Shown here piece by piece: positions 16,178-26,355 of a stretch of 64,000 bases of DNA (within the stretch, counting starts at the first letter, position 1; each line of letters starts with the position of its first letter). Origin of the DNA: Aurantiacibacter spongiae (lineage in GTDB: Bacteria > Pseudomonadota > Alphaproteobacteria > Sphingomonadales > Sphingomonadaceae); NCBI RefSeq assembly GCF_003815535.1, contig NZ_RPFZ01000001.1:1364001-1428000 (forward strand). Reading direction: 5' to 3'. The notes beneath the pieces were generated by a model. That model had not been told where the DNA came from. It was given only the letters and a program-made list of their open reading frames with translations, and did not search any database. The translations under genes were made by a program, and so were the position numbers.

Positions 16178-19119
16178 GCGACGATACAGGCAAGCGCGAC
16201 TACCGCGACACGGTTTTCCTGCCCAGGACGGATTTCCCGATGAAGGCCGGACTCCCCGCGAAGGAACCGGGCATCCTGTCGCGCTGGGAGGAGGAGGGGC
16301 TCTACCGCCAGCTGCGCGAGGCGCGGGCCGGGCGCGAGACATTCATCCTCCACGACGGCCCGCCTTACGCCAACGGCAACATCCATATCGGCCACGCGCT
16401 GAACAAGGTGCTGAAGGACGCGGTGACGCGCACGCAGACGCTGCTGGGCAAGGACGCGCCCTACGTGCCCGGCTGGGACTGCCATGGCCTGCCGATCGAG
16501 TGGAAGGTCGAGGAGCAGTACCGCAAGACAAAGCGCTCCAAGGACGCCGTGCCGCCCGCCGAATTCCGCCAGGAATGCCGCGAATACGCGCAGAAATGGG
16601 TCGAGGTGCAGATCGACCAGTTCAAGCGACTGGGCGTCAGCGGCGAATGGGACAAGCCTTACCTCACCATGGCGCCCGAGGCCGAGGCGGGCATCGTCGC
16701 CGAATTGCTGAAATTCGCGGAGTCAGGCCAGCTCTATCGCGGCGCCAAGCCGGTGATGTGGTCCCCGGTCGAGAAGACCGCGCTGGCCGAGGCGGAGGTC
16801 GAGTACGAGGATATCGTCTCGACGCAGATCGACGTGGCGTTCGAGATCGTTGAGTCGCCGATCGCGGAGCTGGTCGGGGCGCATGCGGTTATCTGGACCA
16901 CGACGCCTTGGACCATTCCGGTTAACCAGGCGCTGGCGTATGGGCCGGAGATTGATTACGTTCTGCTCACGCCGTCTTATGATCGTGCGTTAAACGATGC
17001 TTCCTTCACAAACGCGGACGCAGTTTCTCATAAGAAGTTATTGGTTGCGCGGTTGTTGTTAGGCGCGGTGAAAGCGCGTCTGGGTTTTACGAGCCATCAC
17101 GAAGCTTGGTCCGGCAAAGGCTCCGACCTCGCCGGCACCATCGCCCGCCACCCGATGCACCATCTCGGCGGGTTCTACGCCGAGCCGCGTCCGCTGCTGC
17201 CCGGCGATTTCGTCACCACCGACAGCGGCACCGGCCTCGTCCACATGTCGCCCGATCACGGCGAGGACGATTTCGAGCTGTGCAAGGCCTACGGCATCGG
17301 CCCCAAATTCGTTGTCGAGGCCGACGGGCGCTATCGCGAGGACTGGGGATGGCTGCCGCGTTACGACGAGCGCAGCGCCAGCGTCATCAACCCCACGTTC
17401 AACGCGCCCGACGGCCCGATCTGCTCGGACTTGCGGGAGGCGGGCGCGCTGCTTTCGGCGAGCGCGGATTACCAGCACTCCTATCCGCATAGCTGGCGGT
17501 CGAAGGCGAAGGTCATCTACCGCTGCACGCCGCAGTGGTTCGTGCCGATGGACCGGCCCCTAAAGCCCTCTCCCCCTGAGGGGAGAGGGTTGGGAGAGGG
17601 GGATGCGCGCACCGCCGCGGCCGGCAGCCCCCTCCCCCCGACCCCCTCCCCTGAAGGGGCGGGGGAGACGACCCTGCGCGAAACCGCCCTCGCCGAAATC
17701 GAGGCCACCCGTTTCGTCCCCGCCAAGGGCCAGAACCGCATTCGCGCCATGGTGGGGGGCCGCCCCGACTGGGTGCTCAGCCGTCAGCGCGCATGGGGCG
17801 TGCCGATCACGCTGTTCGTCGATCGCCGCTCGGGCGAGTATCTGGTCGATCCCGCCGTCAATGCCCGCATCGTCGAGGCGGTGAAGCAGGACGGGGTCGA
17901 CGCCTGGAGCGAGGACAACGCCGCCTCGCTCCTCGGCCCGGACCGCGATCCTGCCGCTTACGAGATGGTCACGGACATTCTCGACGTGTGGTTCGATTCC
18001 GGCTCCACCCACGCCTTCGTGCTCGAAAGCGACGAATGGCCCGACCTGCGCTCCCCCGCCGATCTGTATCTGGAGGGCAGCGACCAGCATCGCGGCTGGT
18101 TCCAGTCCTCGCTGCTGGAAAGCTGCGCCACCCGCGGCCGCGCGCCATACGACCAGGTGCTGACGCACGGCTTCACCATGGCCGCGGACGGGCGCAAGAT
18201 GTCCAAATCGCTCGGCAACACGGTCGATCCGCTGAAGGTGATGGAGGAATACGGCGCCGACATCATCCGCCTGTGGGCGCTGAGCGTCGATTACACCGAG
18301 GACCACCGGATCGGGCCTGAAATCCTCAAGGGCGTGGCCGATAGCTACCGCAAATTGCGCAACACTTTCCGCTACATGCTGGGCGCCCTCTCCGGGTTCG
18401 CGGAGAACGAGCGCGTGACGGACGTGGCCGCCATGCCCGAGCTCGAACGGTACATGCTGGCGTTGCTCGGCAGGCTGGACGCGCGATTGCGGCAGGCGGT
18501 CGCGGATTACGACTTCAACGCCTATGTCCGCGCTCTGACCGAGTTCGCGAACGAGGATCTGTCGGCCTTCTTCTTCGATATCCGCAAGGACCGGCTCTAC
18601 TGCGACGCGCCCGGTTCCATCGAGCGGCGCGCCTATCGCACCGTGCTCGACACGCTGTTTCACGCGATGGTGCGCTACGCCGCGCCGGTGCTGGTCTTCA
18701 CCGCCGAAGAGGTATGGGGCACGCGCTATCCGGACGGCGGTTCGGTCCACCTGCTCGAATGGCCCGAGATCCCGCCGGCCGATGCCGATATGGACCGGTG
18801 GGACGCGCTGCGTCGCTTGCGCGAGCGGGTGATGGAGGCAATCGAGCCGATGCGGCGCGAGAAGACCATCCGCTCCGGCCTGGAGGCGGAGGTATCCGTG
18901 CCCGCGCCGGCGGTGCCCGAAGGGTTCTCTTCCGACCAGTTGATGACGCTGTTCATCTCGGGTGAAGTCCGTCTGCACGATGGAGATACCGTGAAAGTCG
19001 CCAAGACCGACGACGCCAAATGCGGCCGCTGCTGGCGCCTGCTGCCCGAGGTTTCGGAAGACGGCGACCTGTGCGCGCGGTGCGAGGGCGTGGTCGCCGA
19101 ACTGGACGCCGCACGATGA
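16174..19119 (+). CDS. ileS: Isoleucyl-tRNA synthetase, carrying an in-frame repeat insertion
   Basis: This 981-residue class I synthetase has HIGH at 71-74 and KMSKS at 675-679. Its CP1 editing domain shows TTTPWTIP and GTGLVHMSPDHGEDD, and a C-terminal zinc knuckle (CGRCW ... CARC) is present. All catalytic signatures are intact. Two oddities stand out. Residues about 464-500 (PSPPEGRGLGEG and so on) are encoded by a GC-rich double-hairpin repeat inserted between WFVPMDRP and TLRETAL. Bases 16921-17100 are only about 52% GC and contain three TTA codons, unlike the rest of the gene. The start MSDDTG overlaps the ribF stop. Confidence 0.97.
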   Translation: MSDDTGKRDYRDTVFLPRTDFPMKAGLPAKEPGILSRWEEEGLYRQLREARAGRETFILHDGPPYANGNIHIGHALNKVLKDAVTRTQTLLGKDAPYVPGWDCHGLPIEWKVEEQYRKTKRSKDAVPPAEFRQECREYAQKWVEVQIDQFKRLGVSGEWDKPYLTMAPEAEAGIVAELLKFAESGQLYRGAKPVMWSPVEKTALAEAEVEYEDIVSTQIDVAFEIVESPIAELVGAHAVIWTTTPWTIPVNQALAYGPEIDYVLLTPSYDRALNDASFTNADAVSHKKLLVARLLLGAVKARLGFTSHHEAWSGKGSDLAGTIARHPMHHLGGFYAEPRPLLPGDFVTTDSGTGLVHMSPDHGEDDFELCKAYGIGPKFVVEADGRYREDWGWLPRYDERSASVINPTFNAPDGPICSDLREAGALLSASADYQHSYPHSWRSKAKVIYRCTPQWFVPMDRPLKPSPPEGRGLGEGDARTAAAGSPLPPTPSPEGAGETTLRETALAEIEATRFVPAKGQNRIRAMVGGRPDWVLSRQRAWGVPITLFVDRRSGEYLVDPAVNARIVEAVKQDGVDAWSEDNAASLLGPDRDPAAYEMVTDILDVWFDSGSTHAFVLESDEWPDLRSPADLYLEGSDQHRGWFQSSLLESCATRGRAPYDQVLTHGFTMAADGRKMSKSLGNTVDPLKVMEEYGADIIRLWALSVDYTEDHRIGPEILKGVADSYRKLRNTFRYMLGALSGFAENERVTDVAAMPELERYMLALLGRLDARLRQAVADYDFNAYVRALTEFANEDLSAFFFDIRKDRLYCDAPGSIERRAYRTVLDTLFHAMVRYAAPVLVFTAEEVWGTRYPDGGSVHLLEWPEIPPADADMDRWDALRRLRERVMEAIEPMRREKTIRSGLEAEVSVPAPAVPEGFSSDQLMTLFISGEVRLHDGDTVKVAKTDDAKCGRCWRLLPEVSEDGDLCARCEGVVAELDAAR
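17566..17665. repeat. 100-bp double-hairpin dispersed-repeat-like element inside ileS
   Basis: The left arm is a perfect hairpin: CCCTCTCCCC (17566-17575), loop CTGA, GGGGAGAGGG (17580-17589). The right arm is a near-perfect one: CCCCCTCCCC (17642-17651), loop TGAA, GGGGCGGGGG (17656-17665). The segment between starts with a G-run and ends with a C-run that can also pair. Such paired palindromes are typical of intergenic dispersed repeats in GC-rich Proteobacteria. Here the insertion keeps the ileS reading frame and adds a Pro/Gly/Glu-rich loop. That it is repeated elsewhere in the genome is inference. Confidence 0.75.
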
Positions 19120-19688
19120 GCTTTCTCAATCGCCATCGCATGATCGGCCTCGTGGTCGCGTTCGTCGTGTTCGTTGCCGACCAGTGGCTCAAGAGCGTGG
19201 TGGTGAACACGCTCGGCCTGACGCAGGTAGGCAACCATTACGACCTGCTGCCCTTCTTCGATTTCACGCGAACCAACAATTACGGCGTATCGCTGGGCAT
19301 GTTCGAAGCCACGAGCATGGAGATGCGCTGGATTCTCGTCGCCATGACCGCCGCCATCGCCGTGCTCGTGCTGGTGTGGATGATGCGCGAGCGCAAGCTG
19401 TGGGACATCGTCGCGCTGGGCATGGTGCTGGGCGGGGCGATCGGAAACATTCGCGATCGCTTCCTCTATGGCTATGTCATCGATTTCGCCGACCTGCATT
19501 TCGGCGACTTCCGCCCGTTCCTGATCTTCAACGTCGCCGATGCCGCGATCACCGTGGGGGTGGTGATTATCCTTGCCCGCGCGCTGTTCATGCGCGAGAA
19601 ACGGAGCGACGAGCAGGAGGGCGGGCGCGCCGCGCCAACCGCCACCACGACCGCCGACGACACTTCCGAGGACCTGACCAATGCGTAA
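19116..19688 (+). CDS. lspA: Lipoprotein signal peptidase (signal peptidase II)
   Basis: This 190-residue inner-membrane aspartyl protease removes signal peptides from diacylated prolipoproteins. The catalytic aspartates are Asp114 (GNIRDRF) and Asp142 (FNVADAA), matching the known family positions, and four hydrophobic helices are visible. The start overlaps the ileS stop (ATGA). A 28-residue Ala/Thr-rich C-terminal tail follows the last helix. The next gene encodes a lipoprotein, a likely substrate. Confidence 0.96.
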   Translation: MSFLNRHRMIGLVVAFVVFVADQWLKSVVVNTLGLTQVGNHYDLLPFFDFTRTNNYGVSLGMFEATSMEMRWILVAMTAAIAVLVLVWMMRERKLWDIVALGMVLGGAIGNIRDRFLYGYVIDFADLHFGDFRPFLIFNVADAAITVGVVIILARALFMREKRSDEQEGGRAAPTATTTADDTSEDLTNA

Positions 19689-20091
19689 CCCCATCCGGAT
19701 CACCATCGCGGGCACCCTTGCCTTCGCGCTTGTCGGCTGCGGCGGCATCAATATCGGCGGGCGTGACCGGCCGGACGAATTCGCCGTATCGCGCCAGGCT
19801 CCGCTGGTGGTGCCGCCCGATTTCCACCTCGTGCCGCCCGCTCCCGGCGCTCCGCGACCGACCGACGACACCGCCTCGCAACAGGCGCTCGACGCGTTGT
19901 TCGGCGGCAGCGCGCCGCGCAGCCAGGTGGAGACGAGCGCCCTGCGCGAGGCCGGAGAAGCGGCGCCCGGCATCCGTTCGGCCGTGGGCGATACGGACAC
20001 CAACACGGTCGCCAAGGGCGCGACCACCCGCGCCATCATCGCGGCCCCCGAAGGGGACGGCCAGAGCGCGCGGGCGAGCATACCCGGCTGA
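19681..20091 (+). CDS. DUF3035 lipoprotein (BamF-like)
   Basis: This 136-residue protein has a lipoprotein signal ending LVGC (Cys about 20) and then a DUF3035 region with RDRPDEFAVSRQAPLVVPPDF. DUF3035 proteins of alphaproteobacteria include BamF, a beta-barrel assembly complex component in Caulobacter. The gene overlaps the lspA stop by eight bases and has GAGGAC upstream as ribosome binding site. It probably acts at the inner face of the outer membrane. The BamF role here is inferred from family and lineage. Confidence 0.85.
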   Translation: MRNPIRITIAGTLAFALVGCGGINIGGRDRPDEFAVSRQAPLVVPPDFHLVPPAPGAPRPTDDTASQQALDALFGGSAPRSQVETSALREAGEAAPGIRSAVGDTDTNTVAKGATTRAIIAAPEGDGQSARASIPG

Positions 20092-20100
20092 GTGTCTCTT

Positions 20101-20120
20101 GACCCCGCATGCTCGGGGTC
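20101..20120. terminator. Hairpin after the gpmA-to-DUF3035 gene run
   Basis: GACCCCG, a six-base loop CATGCT, then CGGGGTC form a perfect 7-bp stem ten bases after the DUF3035 stop, between convergent genes. There is no T-run on either strand, so it could be a weak terminator or a 3'-end stabiliser. The rest of the 20092-20180 gap shows nothing else. Confidence 0.35.
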
Positions 20121-20180
20121 GTCGTGCCGGGTGTTCCACCGGCTACGGTGCGGCGCCGGTCCAGGCGCGCGGGCAGGCGA

Positions 20181-21479
20181 TCACCCCGCCTCGCTTACCA
20201 GCAGCTTGTCGATCTTGCGGCCGTCCATGTCGACAACCTCGAACCGCCAGCCCTGCTCGGTAAAATGCTCGCCCTCTGCGGGCAGGCGCTTGAGCACGAA
20301 AAGAGCGTAACCCGCCGCCGTCGCGAATTCGCGGTTTTCGGGAAGATCGAGACCCAGCCTTTCCGCCAGCGCATCGGCGGACAGTCCGCCCGACACCAGA
20401 AGCGAGCCGTCCTCGCGCTCCGTCACCATGGGCGTGTCGCCCTCGTCCTGATGGCTGGCGAAGTCGCCGGCGATGGCGGAAAGCAGGTCGGCGGTGGTGA
20501 CGATACCATCGAGATGACCGTACTCGTCATGCACCATCGCCATTCCGGTGCCCGATTGCTGAAGCACGCGCAGCGCATCCATCGCATCGAGCTGGTCCGG
20601 CAGCACCTCGCTCTTGCGCGCGAGATCGGCGAGCGAGAAGGTCTCGCCGCGCAGCAGCCGGCTGAGCACCTCGCGCACCTTGACCACGCCCAGCATCTTG
20701 TCCGCAGCACCTTCCGCCACCGGCAGCAGGGAATGCGGGGATTCGGCGATACGGGCGCGCAGCGTATCCGCGTCGGCATTGACGTCGAGCCACACCATGT
20801 CGGTGCGCGGCGTCATCAGTTCGCGCACCGGCCGATCCGCCAGCCGCATGATGCCCGACAGGATGGCGCGCTCCTGTTCCTCGATGACGCCGGTACGCGT
20901 CGCGTCCGCGAAGATCATGTGGAGTTCCTCGGCGGTCAGCGAATGGTCGCCGCCCCGGCGTATCCCGATCGCCCGCAGCAGCAGGCCGGACGATGCGTCC
21001 AGTAGCCAGACGAAAGGCGCGGCGACCTTCGCCAGCAGGGCCATCGGCCGCGCCATGATGATGGCGATCCGGTCGGCGGCGCGCAGCGCCAGCTGCTTGG
21101 GCACCAGTTCCCCGACGACGAGGCTGAAATAGGTCGTCAGCGCGATCATCAGGACGAAGCCGATATTCATCGCCGTTTCGCGGTCGACCACGTTCCAGCT
21201 GGCGATGCGCTCGCCCACCGGACCGCCCAGCGTGGCGCCCGACACCGCGCCGGCGACGATCCCGATCAGCGTGATGCCGATCTGCACGGTGGACAGGAAC
21301 TTGCCGGGCTCCGCCGCCAGCTTCATCGCCACTTCCGCGCTGCCGCTGCCCTTGTCGGCGGCCAGGCGAAGGCGCGCGGTGCGGGCCGAAACGATGGCCA
21401 GCTCGGACATCGCGAACACGCCGTTGAGCACAATCAGCAAGGCGAGCGCGGCAAGATAATGCCAGGGGAACGGTGCCAT
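20181..21479 (-). CDS. CNNM/CorC-HlyC family membrane protein (DUF21-CBS-CorC_HlyC)
   Basis: The 432-residue protein has a DUF21 transmembrane domain (about 1-200), two CBS motifs (MTPRTDMVWLDV region and the VHDEYGHLDGIVT region) and a C-terminal CorC_HlyC domain. Proteins of this layout act in magnesium/cobalt efflux or membrane ion homeostasis; older annotations say hemolysin. The gene runs divergently from the OmpA-like gene with 161 bases between their starts. Confidence 0.93.
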   Translation of the reverse strand: MAPFPWHYLAALALLIVLNGVFAMSELAIVSARTARLRLAADKGSGSAEVAMKLAAEPGKFLSTVQIGITLIGIVAGAVSGATLGGPVGERIASWNVVDRETAMNIGFVLMIALTTYFSLVVGELVPKQLALRAADRIAIIMARPMALLAKVAAPFVWLLDASSGLLLRAIGIRRGGDHSLTAEELHMIFADATRTGVIEEQERAILSGIMRLADRPVRELMTPRTDMVWLDVNADADTLRARIAESPHSLLPVAEGAADKMLGVVKVREVLSRLLRGETFSLADLARKSEVLPDQLDAMDALRVLQQSGTGMAMVHDEYGHLDGIVTTADLLSAIAGDFASHQDEGDTPMVTEREDGSLLVSGGLSADALAERLGLDLPENREFATAAGYALFVLKRLPAEGEHFTEQGWRFEVVDMDGRKIDKLLVSEAG

Positions 21480-21553
21480 CAGGCCTGCCGCGCTAGCAGA
21501 ACATTCGCTCCCGGCGAAAGCCTATCCTTGCGCCGTGCGTTGTCGATCGGCGC

Positions 21554-21578
21554 GGAACGGTGCCGGGTAAAATGCGTT
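21554..21578 (+). promoter_or_regulatory. EcfG-type (general stress response) promoter of the OmpA-like gene
   Basis: GGAAC (21554-21558) is followed after exactly 16 bases by CGTT (21575-21578), a full match to the GGAAC-N16/17-CGTT consensus of alphaproteobacterial EcfG/SigT sigma factors. Transcription would begin near 21585, giving a leader of about 56 bases to the ATG at 21641. The consensus is established knowledge; its use here is inferred. Confidence 0.65.
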
Positions 21579-21640
21579 TTCCCACCGCAAGACCGGCCAC
21601 TCGCCGATGTGGTCTGCTGAACGCAGTGAGGACTATGATA

Positions 21641-22321
21641 ATGAAAAAGACCAAGATTTTTGCCTGCTCCATCGGTGCGCTCGCCCTGCTGGGCACCAGC
21701 GCATGCGTCACCGATCCCAACACCGGAGAACGCTACGCCTCGCGCACCGCCATCGGCGGCGTCGGCGGTGCCGGTCTCGGTTATCTGCTGGGCGGCCTGA
21801 TCGGCGGCAAGACCGCCCGCATCGTGGGCGCCGGCATCGGCGCAGCGGCCGGCGGTTACGTCGGCTACCGCATGGACGAGCAAATTCGCGAACTCGAAGA
21901 GGCGACGGCCGGCACGGGCGTCGACGTGGGCCAGACGCCCAATGGCGACGGCATTCTGCTGAATTTCCCCGATGTCACCTTCGCGGTCGACAGCACGACG
22001 ATCAATTCCAACATGCGCAACGTTCTCGACGACGTGGCGCAGTCGATGACGAACTACCCCAACTCGCTGATCGACGTCATGGGCCACACCGATTCGACCG
22101 GTAGCGAGCAGTACAATCTCGACCTCTCGCGCCGCCGTGCCGAATCGGTCGCCAACTACCTGACCTCGCGCGGGGTGTCGCGCGCCCGGATCGAGACGAT
22201 CGGTTACGGCGAACAGTATCCGATCGCGGATAATTCGACCGAAGCCGGGCGGTCGCAGAACCGCCGCGTCGAAATCCGGATTACGCCGATCACGCAGCAG
22301 GACGTGCAGCAGGCCTACTAG
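21641..22321 (+). CDS. OmpA-family outer-membrane lipoprotein with glycine zipper (YiaD-like)
   Basis: The 226-residue protein has a lipoprotein-type signal peptide (Cys after LLGTSA). A glycine-zipper segment follows (GGVGGAGLGYLLGGLIGG and a second Gly/Ala stretch). The C-terminal OmpA peptidoglycan-binding domain contains DVMGHTDSTGSEQYN, LSRRRAESVANYL and RSQNRRVEI. It likely tethers the outer membrane to the cell wall. Two ATGs are six bases apart; the second (21641) was chosen because GAGGA lies 8 bases before it. An EcfG-type promoter upstream suggests stress induction. Confidence 0.92.
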   Translation: MKKTKIFACSIGALALLGTSACVTDPNTGERYASRTAIGGVGGAGLGYLLGGLIGGKTARIVGAGIGAAAGGYVGYRMDEQIRELEEATAGTGVDVGQTPNGDGILLNFPDVTFAVDSTTINSNMRNVLDDVAQSMTNYPNSLIDVMGHTDSTGSEQYNLDLSRRRAESVANYLTSRGVSRARIETIGYGEQYPIADNSTEAGRSQNRRVEIRITPITQQDVQQAY

Positions 22322-22345
22322 GCAGAGGCCGTCGATCGCCGACGC

Positions 22346-22379
22346 AAAGGGCCGGTTCTTCGCAAGGGGGCCGGCCTTT
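22346..22379. terminator. Bidirectional terminator-like hairpin between convergent genes
   Basis: AAAGGGCCGG (22346-22355) pairs with CCGGCCTTT (22371-22379) with one bulged G, and the inner CTTCGCAAG can extend the fold. Both sides end in short T-runs (TTTC on plus, TTTGC on minus), as expected for a terminator shared by the OmpA-like gene and the CysQ-like gene. Confidence 0.6.
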
Positions 22380-22394
22380 CGCTGCGGCGCGCAT

Positions 22395-23174
22395 TCATCC
22401 GGCCAACCGCTCGGCCCGCTCCTTCAGCCGCACGATTGCCGCGTCATGGATGGCGGGCGAGCTGACCAGAAGGCCGAAGGCACGCGGGTCGCGCTTGTTG
22501 TAGGTTAGCGGCTGTCCGAACGCGTCGCTCACGCGCGCCCCTGCCTCGCGCGCGATCAGCGCGGCCGCGGCGACATCCCATTCGAAGCCCCAGCGTACCG
22601 TCGCCACCAGGTCGGCCTCGTCACTGGCCACCATGGCGATGCGCAGGGCAATGGAGTTCGGCTTCTCGACCATCGTCAGGTCGCGATCGTCCTTCGACAG
22701 CGAATCGGCGGGGACACGCGCGCCGGAAAACCGCGTCCTGGTGCTGGCCCGCAGACGTTCGCCATTGCGCCAGGCCCCCTTGCCGGCGGTGGCCGACCAC
22801 ACCTCGCCCCGGGCGGGCGCCACCAGCGTTCCGAGAAGCGGACGCCCGCCGCTCACCAACGCGACCGATACCGCCCAGCCCTTTCGTCCGCGGATGAAGT
22901 CTCGCGTGCCGTCGATCGGATCGACCAGCCAGGCAAGTCCCCTGTCGAGCCGCGCCTCGCTGTCCCGGGTTTCCTCCGACAACCACCCCGCTGCCGGCAG
23001 AAGGCTGGCCAGTTCCCGCTTGAGGAAGGCGTCGACATCGAGATCGGCCTCACACACCGGAGAGCCCGGCGTCTTGTCCCAGCTTTTCAGGTCGTACCCG
23101 GTCCCCGGCCATTTGCCGTGGGCGATATGGCCTGCCTCCCGGCAGATCTGTTCGAGGCGCATCGTGTCGATCAT
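22395..23174 (-). CDS. cysQ: Inositol-monophosphatase-family phosphatase, CysQ-like
   Basis: This 259-residue lithium-sensitive-type phosphatase has metal-binding motifs WLSEETRDS, the core DPIDGTRDFI, and the C-terminal WDVAAAALIAREAGARV. The sequence resembles CysQ, which dephosphorylates 3'-phosphoadenosine 5'-phosphate left over from sulfate assimilation. Related family members act on inositol phosphates, so the substrate is not certain. It may start at Met1 or at the Met five codons later. It runs divergently from sucC. Confidence 0.85.
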   Translation of the reverse strand: MIDTMRLEQICREAGHIAHGKWPGTGYDLKSWDKTPGSPVCEADLDVDAFLKRELASLLPAAGWLSEETRDSEARLDRGLAWLVDPIDGTRDFIRGRKGWAVSVALVSGGRPLLGTLVAPARGEVWSATAGKGAWRNGERLRASTRTRFSGARVPADSLSKDDRDLTMVEKPNSIALRIAMVASDEADLVATVRWGFEWDVAAAALIAREAGARVSDAFGQPLTYNKRDPRAFGLLVSSPAIHDAAIVRLKERAERLAG

Positions 23175-23223
23175 CGGTGGAAGAGCCGTCGATGGTGCGA
23201 TGCGGAACCAATTGCAAGGCCGG

Positions 23224-23232
23224 TGCGATAAT
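23224..23232 (+). promoter_or_regulatory. Candidate extended -10 promoter of sucC
   Basis: TGC-GATAAT (23224-23232) matches an extended -10 element (TGn followed by a five-of-six TATAAT match). It lies about 57 bases before the sucC ATG in the 114-base divergent gap. There is no good -35 at the right distance, which is normal for extended -10 promoters. Confidence 0.35.
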
Positions 23233-23288
23233 GCTTAGGCACTCGCGAGAAACCTCCCCATCCGATCGTAGAAGAAAGCACTGTCCCC

Positions 23289-24488
<1,200 letters not shown>

Positions 24489-24515
24489 ATACGGGCCCCT
24501 CGCCCTTCGGGCAGG

Positions 24516-24543
24516 TTGACGTATAGGTAAGGCTGCTTACATA
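24516..24543 (+). promoter_or_regulatory. Candidate promoter and inverted repeat upstream of etfB
   Basis: TTGACG (24516-24521) with TACATA (24538-24543) after 16 bases resembles a sigma-70 promoter. The -10 lies within an imperfect inverted repeat, GCTGCTTA-CA-TAAGCGGC (24533-24550), a possible operator. GAGGAG at 24561 is the etfB ribosome binding site. So etfBA can probably be transcribed apart from sucC. Confidence 0.35.
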
Positions 24544-24575
24544 AGCGGCACGATGAGTTTGAGGAGAGCGATGCG

Positions 24576-25322
24576 ATGAAGATCCTCGTCCCCGTGAAGC
24601 GGGTGATCGACTACAACGTGAAGCCGCGCGTGAAAGCTGACGGGTCCGGTGTTGATCTTGCGAACGTCAAGATGAGCATGAACCCGTTCGACGAGATCGC
24701 TGTGGAAGAGGCGTTGCGCCTCAAGGAAGCCGGGAAGGCCGAGGAAGTCGTCGCTGTCAGCATCGGGCCGGCCAAGGCGCAGGAAACGTTGCGGACCGCG
24801 CTCGCCATGGGCGCCGACCGGGCGATCCTGGTCGAGACCGACGAGCAGGTCGAGCCGCTGGCCGTCGCCAAGATCCTGAAGGCCGTGGCGGAGGAGGAAG
24901 GTCCGGGCATCGTGATGCTGGGCAAGCAGGCCATCGATGACGACTCCAACCAGACCGGACAGATGCTCGCCGCGCTGATGGACCGGCCGCAGGGCACCTT
25001 CGCCAGCAAGGTGGAAATCGATGGCGACCACGTTTCCGTCACGCGGGAGGTCGATGGCGGGCTGGAAACCGTGCGGCTGGCCATGCCGGCGATCGTGACC
25101 ACCGACCTTCGCCTGAACGAGCCGCGCTATGCCTCGCTGCCCAACATCATGAAAGCGAAGAAGAAGCCGCTCGATAGCAAGTCCCCCGCCGATTACGGCG
25201 TCGACGTTTCCCCGCGCCTTACCACTACCAACGTTTCCGAACCCCCGGTCCGCCAGGCGGGCGAAATCGTGGAAGACGTGGATGCGCTGGTGGCGAAGCT
25301 GAAGGCGCTCGGCGTCGCCTGA
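24576..25322 (+). CDS. etfB: Electron transfer flavoprotein beta subunit
   Basis: The 248-residue subunit begins [16 protein letters not shown], as ETF beta proteins do. It carries the AMP-binding region and the dehydrogenase recognition loop ([19 protein letters not shown]). With EtfA it collects electrons from acyl-CoA and other dehydrogenases and passes them to ETF-quinone oxidoreductase. A clear GAGGAG lies nine bases before the start. etfA follows after 45 bases. Confidence 0.97.
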   Translation: MKILVPVKRVIDYNVKPRVKADGSGVDLANVKMSMNPFDEIAVEEALRLKEAGKAEEVVAVSIGPAKAQETLRTALAMGADRAILVETDEQVEPLAVAKILKAVAEEEGPGIVMLGKQAIDDDSNQTGQMLAALMDRPQGTFASKVEIDGDHVSVTREVDGGLETVRLAMPAIVTTDLRLNEPRYASLPNIMKAKKKPLDSKSPADYGVDVSPRLTTTNVSEPPVRQAGEIVEDVDALVAKLKALGVA

Positions 25323-25367
25323 ACGACCCCGTGCGCGCGAACCGAACGGGAATGAGGTAGGATTGAT

Positions 25368-26294
25368 ATGACCGCACTAGTAATCGCAGAACCGCATGGC
25401 GACGACGTCGCCGACGCGACGCTCGCCACCGTCACCGCCGCCGCGAAGCTCGGCGGTGATGTCCACGTGCTCGTGGCAGGGTCCGAGGCCGCCGCGCAGG
25501 CTGCCGCGAAGGTGGAAGGCGTATCAAGGATCCTGCATGCCGGCGGGGACGCGTATGCGCACGGTCTTGCGGAAAACATGGCTCCGCTGATCACCAGCCT
25601 GGCCGACGGTTACGACGCGATCCTCGCCCCCGCCACCACTACCGGCAAGAACATCCTGCCTCGCGTGGCCGCGGGACTCGACGTGATGCAGGTGTCGGAC
25701 ATCATCAGCGTGGAAGGCCCCAGGACCTTCACCCGCCCGATCTACGCCGGAAATGCCATAGCCACGGTCGAAAGTTCCGATTCCAAGCTCGTCGTAACGG
25801 TGCGCACCACGGCCTTCGACAAGGCCGAGGCCGAGGGTGGCAGCGCGTCGGTGGAAAGCGTCGACGGGCCCGGGGCGGCCGGCACCAGCGAATTCGTCAA
25901 GCTGGATGCGGTAGAGAGTGAACGCCCCGAACTTACCAGCGCCGGGATCGTCGTTTCGGGGGGCCGGGCGTTGAAGGATGGCGAAACGTTCGAGGAATAC
26001 ATCACCCCGCTTGCCGACAAGCTCGGCGCCGCCATCGGCGCCAGCCGTGCCGCGGTGGATGCCGGTTACGTGCCCAACGACTACCAGGTCGGTCAGACCG
26101 GCAAGATCGTCGCACCCGAAGTCTATATCGCCATCGGTATCTCCGGCGCGATCCAGCACCTCGCCGGCATGAAGGATTCCAAGACGATCGTCGCAATCAA
26201 CAAGGATCCCGATGCACCGATCTTCCAGGTCGCCGATCTCGGCCTCGTCGCCGACCTGTTCAGCGCCGTCCCGGAACTGACCGAGAAACTCTGA
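25368..26294 (+). CDS. etfA: Electron transfer flavoprotein alpha subunit
   Basis: The 308-residue subunit binds FAD. The C-terminal FAD domain contains [38 protein letters not shown] and [17 protein letters not shown], all diagnostic. It pairs with EtfB immediately upstream. The beta-alpha gene order is standard in alphaproteobacteria. Confidence 0.97.
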   Translation: MTALVIAEPHGDDVADATLATVTAAAKLGGDVHVLVAGSEAAAQAAAKVEGVSRILHAGGDAYAHGLAENMAPLITSLADGYDAILAPATTTGKNILPRVAAGLDVMQVSDIISVEGPRTFTRPIYAGNAIATVESSDSKLVVTVRTTAFDKAEAEGGSASVESVDGPGAAGTSEFVKLDAVESERPELTSAGIVVSGGRALKDGETFEEYITPLADKLGAAIGASRAAVDAGYVPNDYQVGQTGKIVAPEVYIAIGISGAIQHLAGMKDSKTIVAINKDPDAPIFQVADLGLVADLFSAVPELTEKL

Positions 26295-26355
26295 AGCGGC
26301 GGGTTGCATCGATCCGAGAATTCCCCCTAAGCTTCCGGCATCGGGGGGATTATTC

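Noticed and set aside
17566-17665. Reading the ileS hairpins as a terminator or frameshift
   Set aside because: The ileS frame is continuous through them and all downstream motifs (KMSKS, zinc knuckle) are intact.
17560-18978. 472-codon minus-strand ORF opposite ileS
   Set aside because: Antisense to an essential gene with intact motifs; composition is typical of GC-rich shadow frames.
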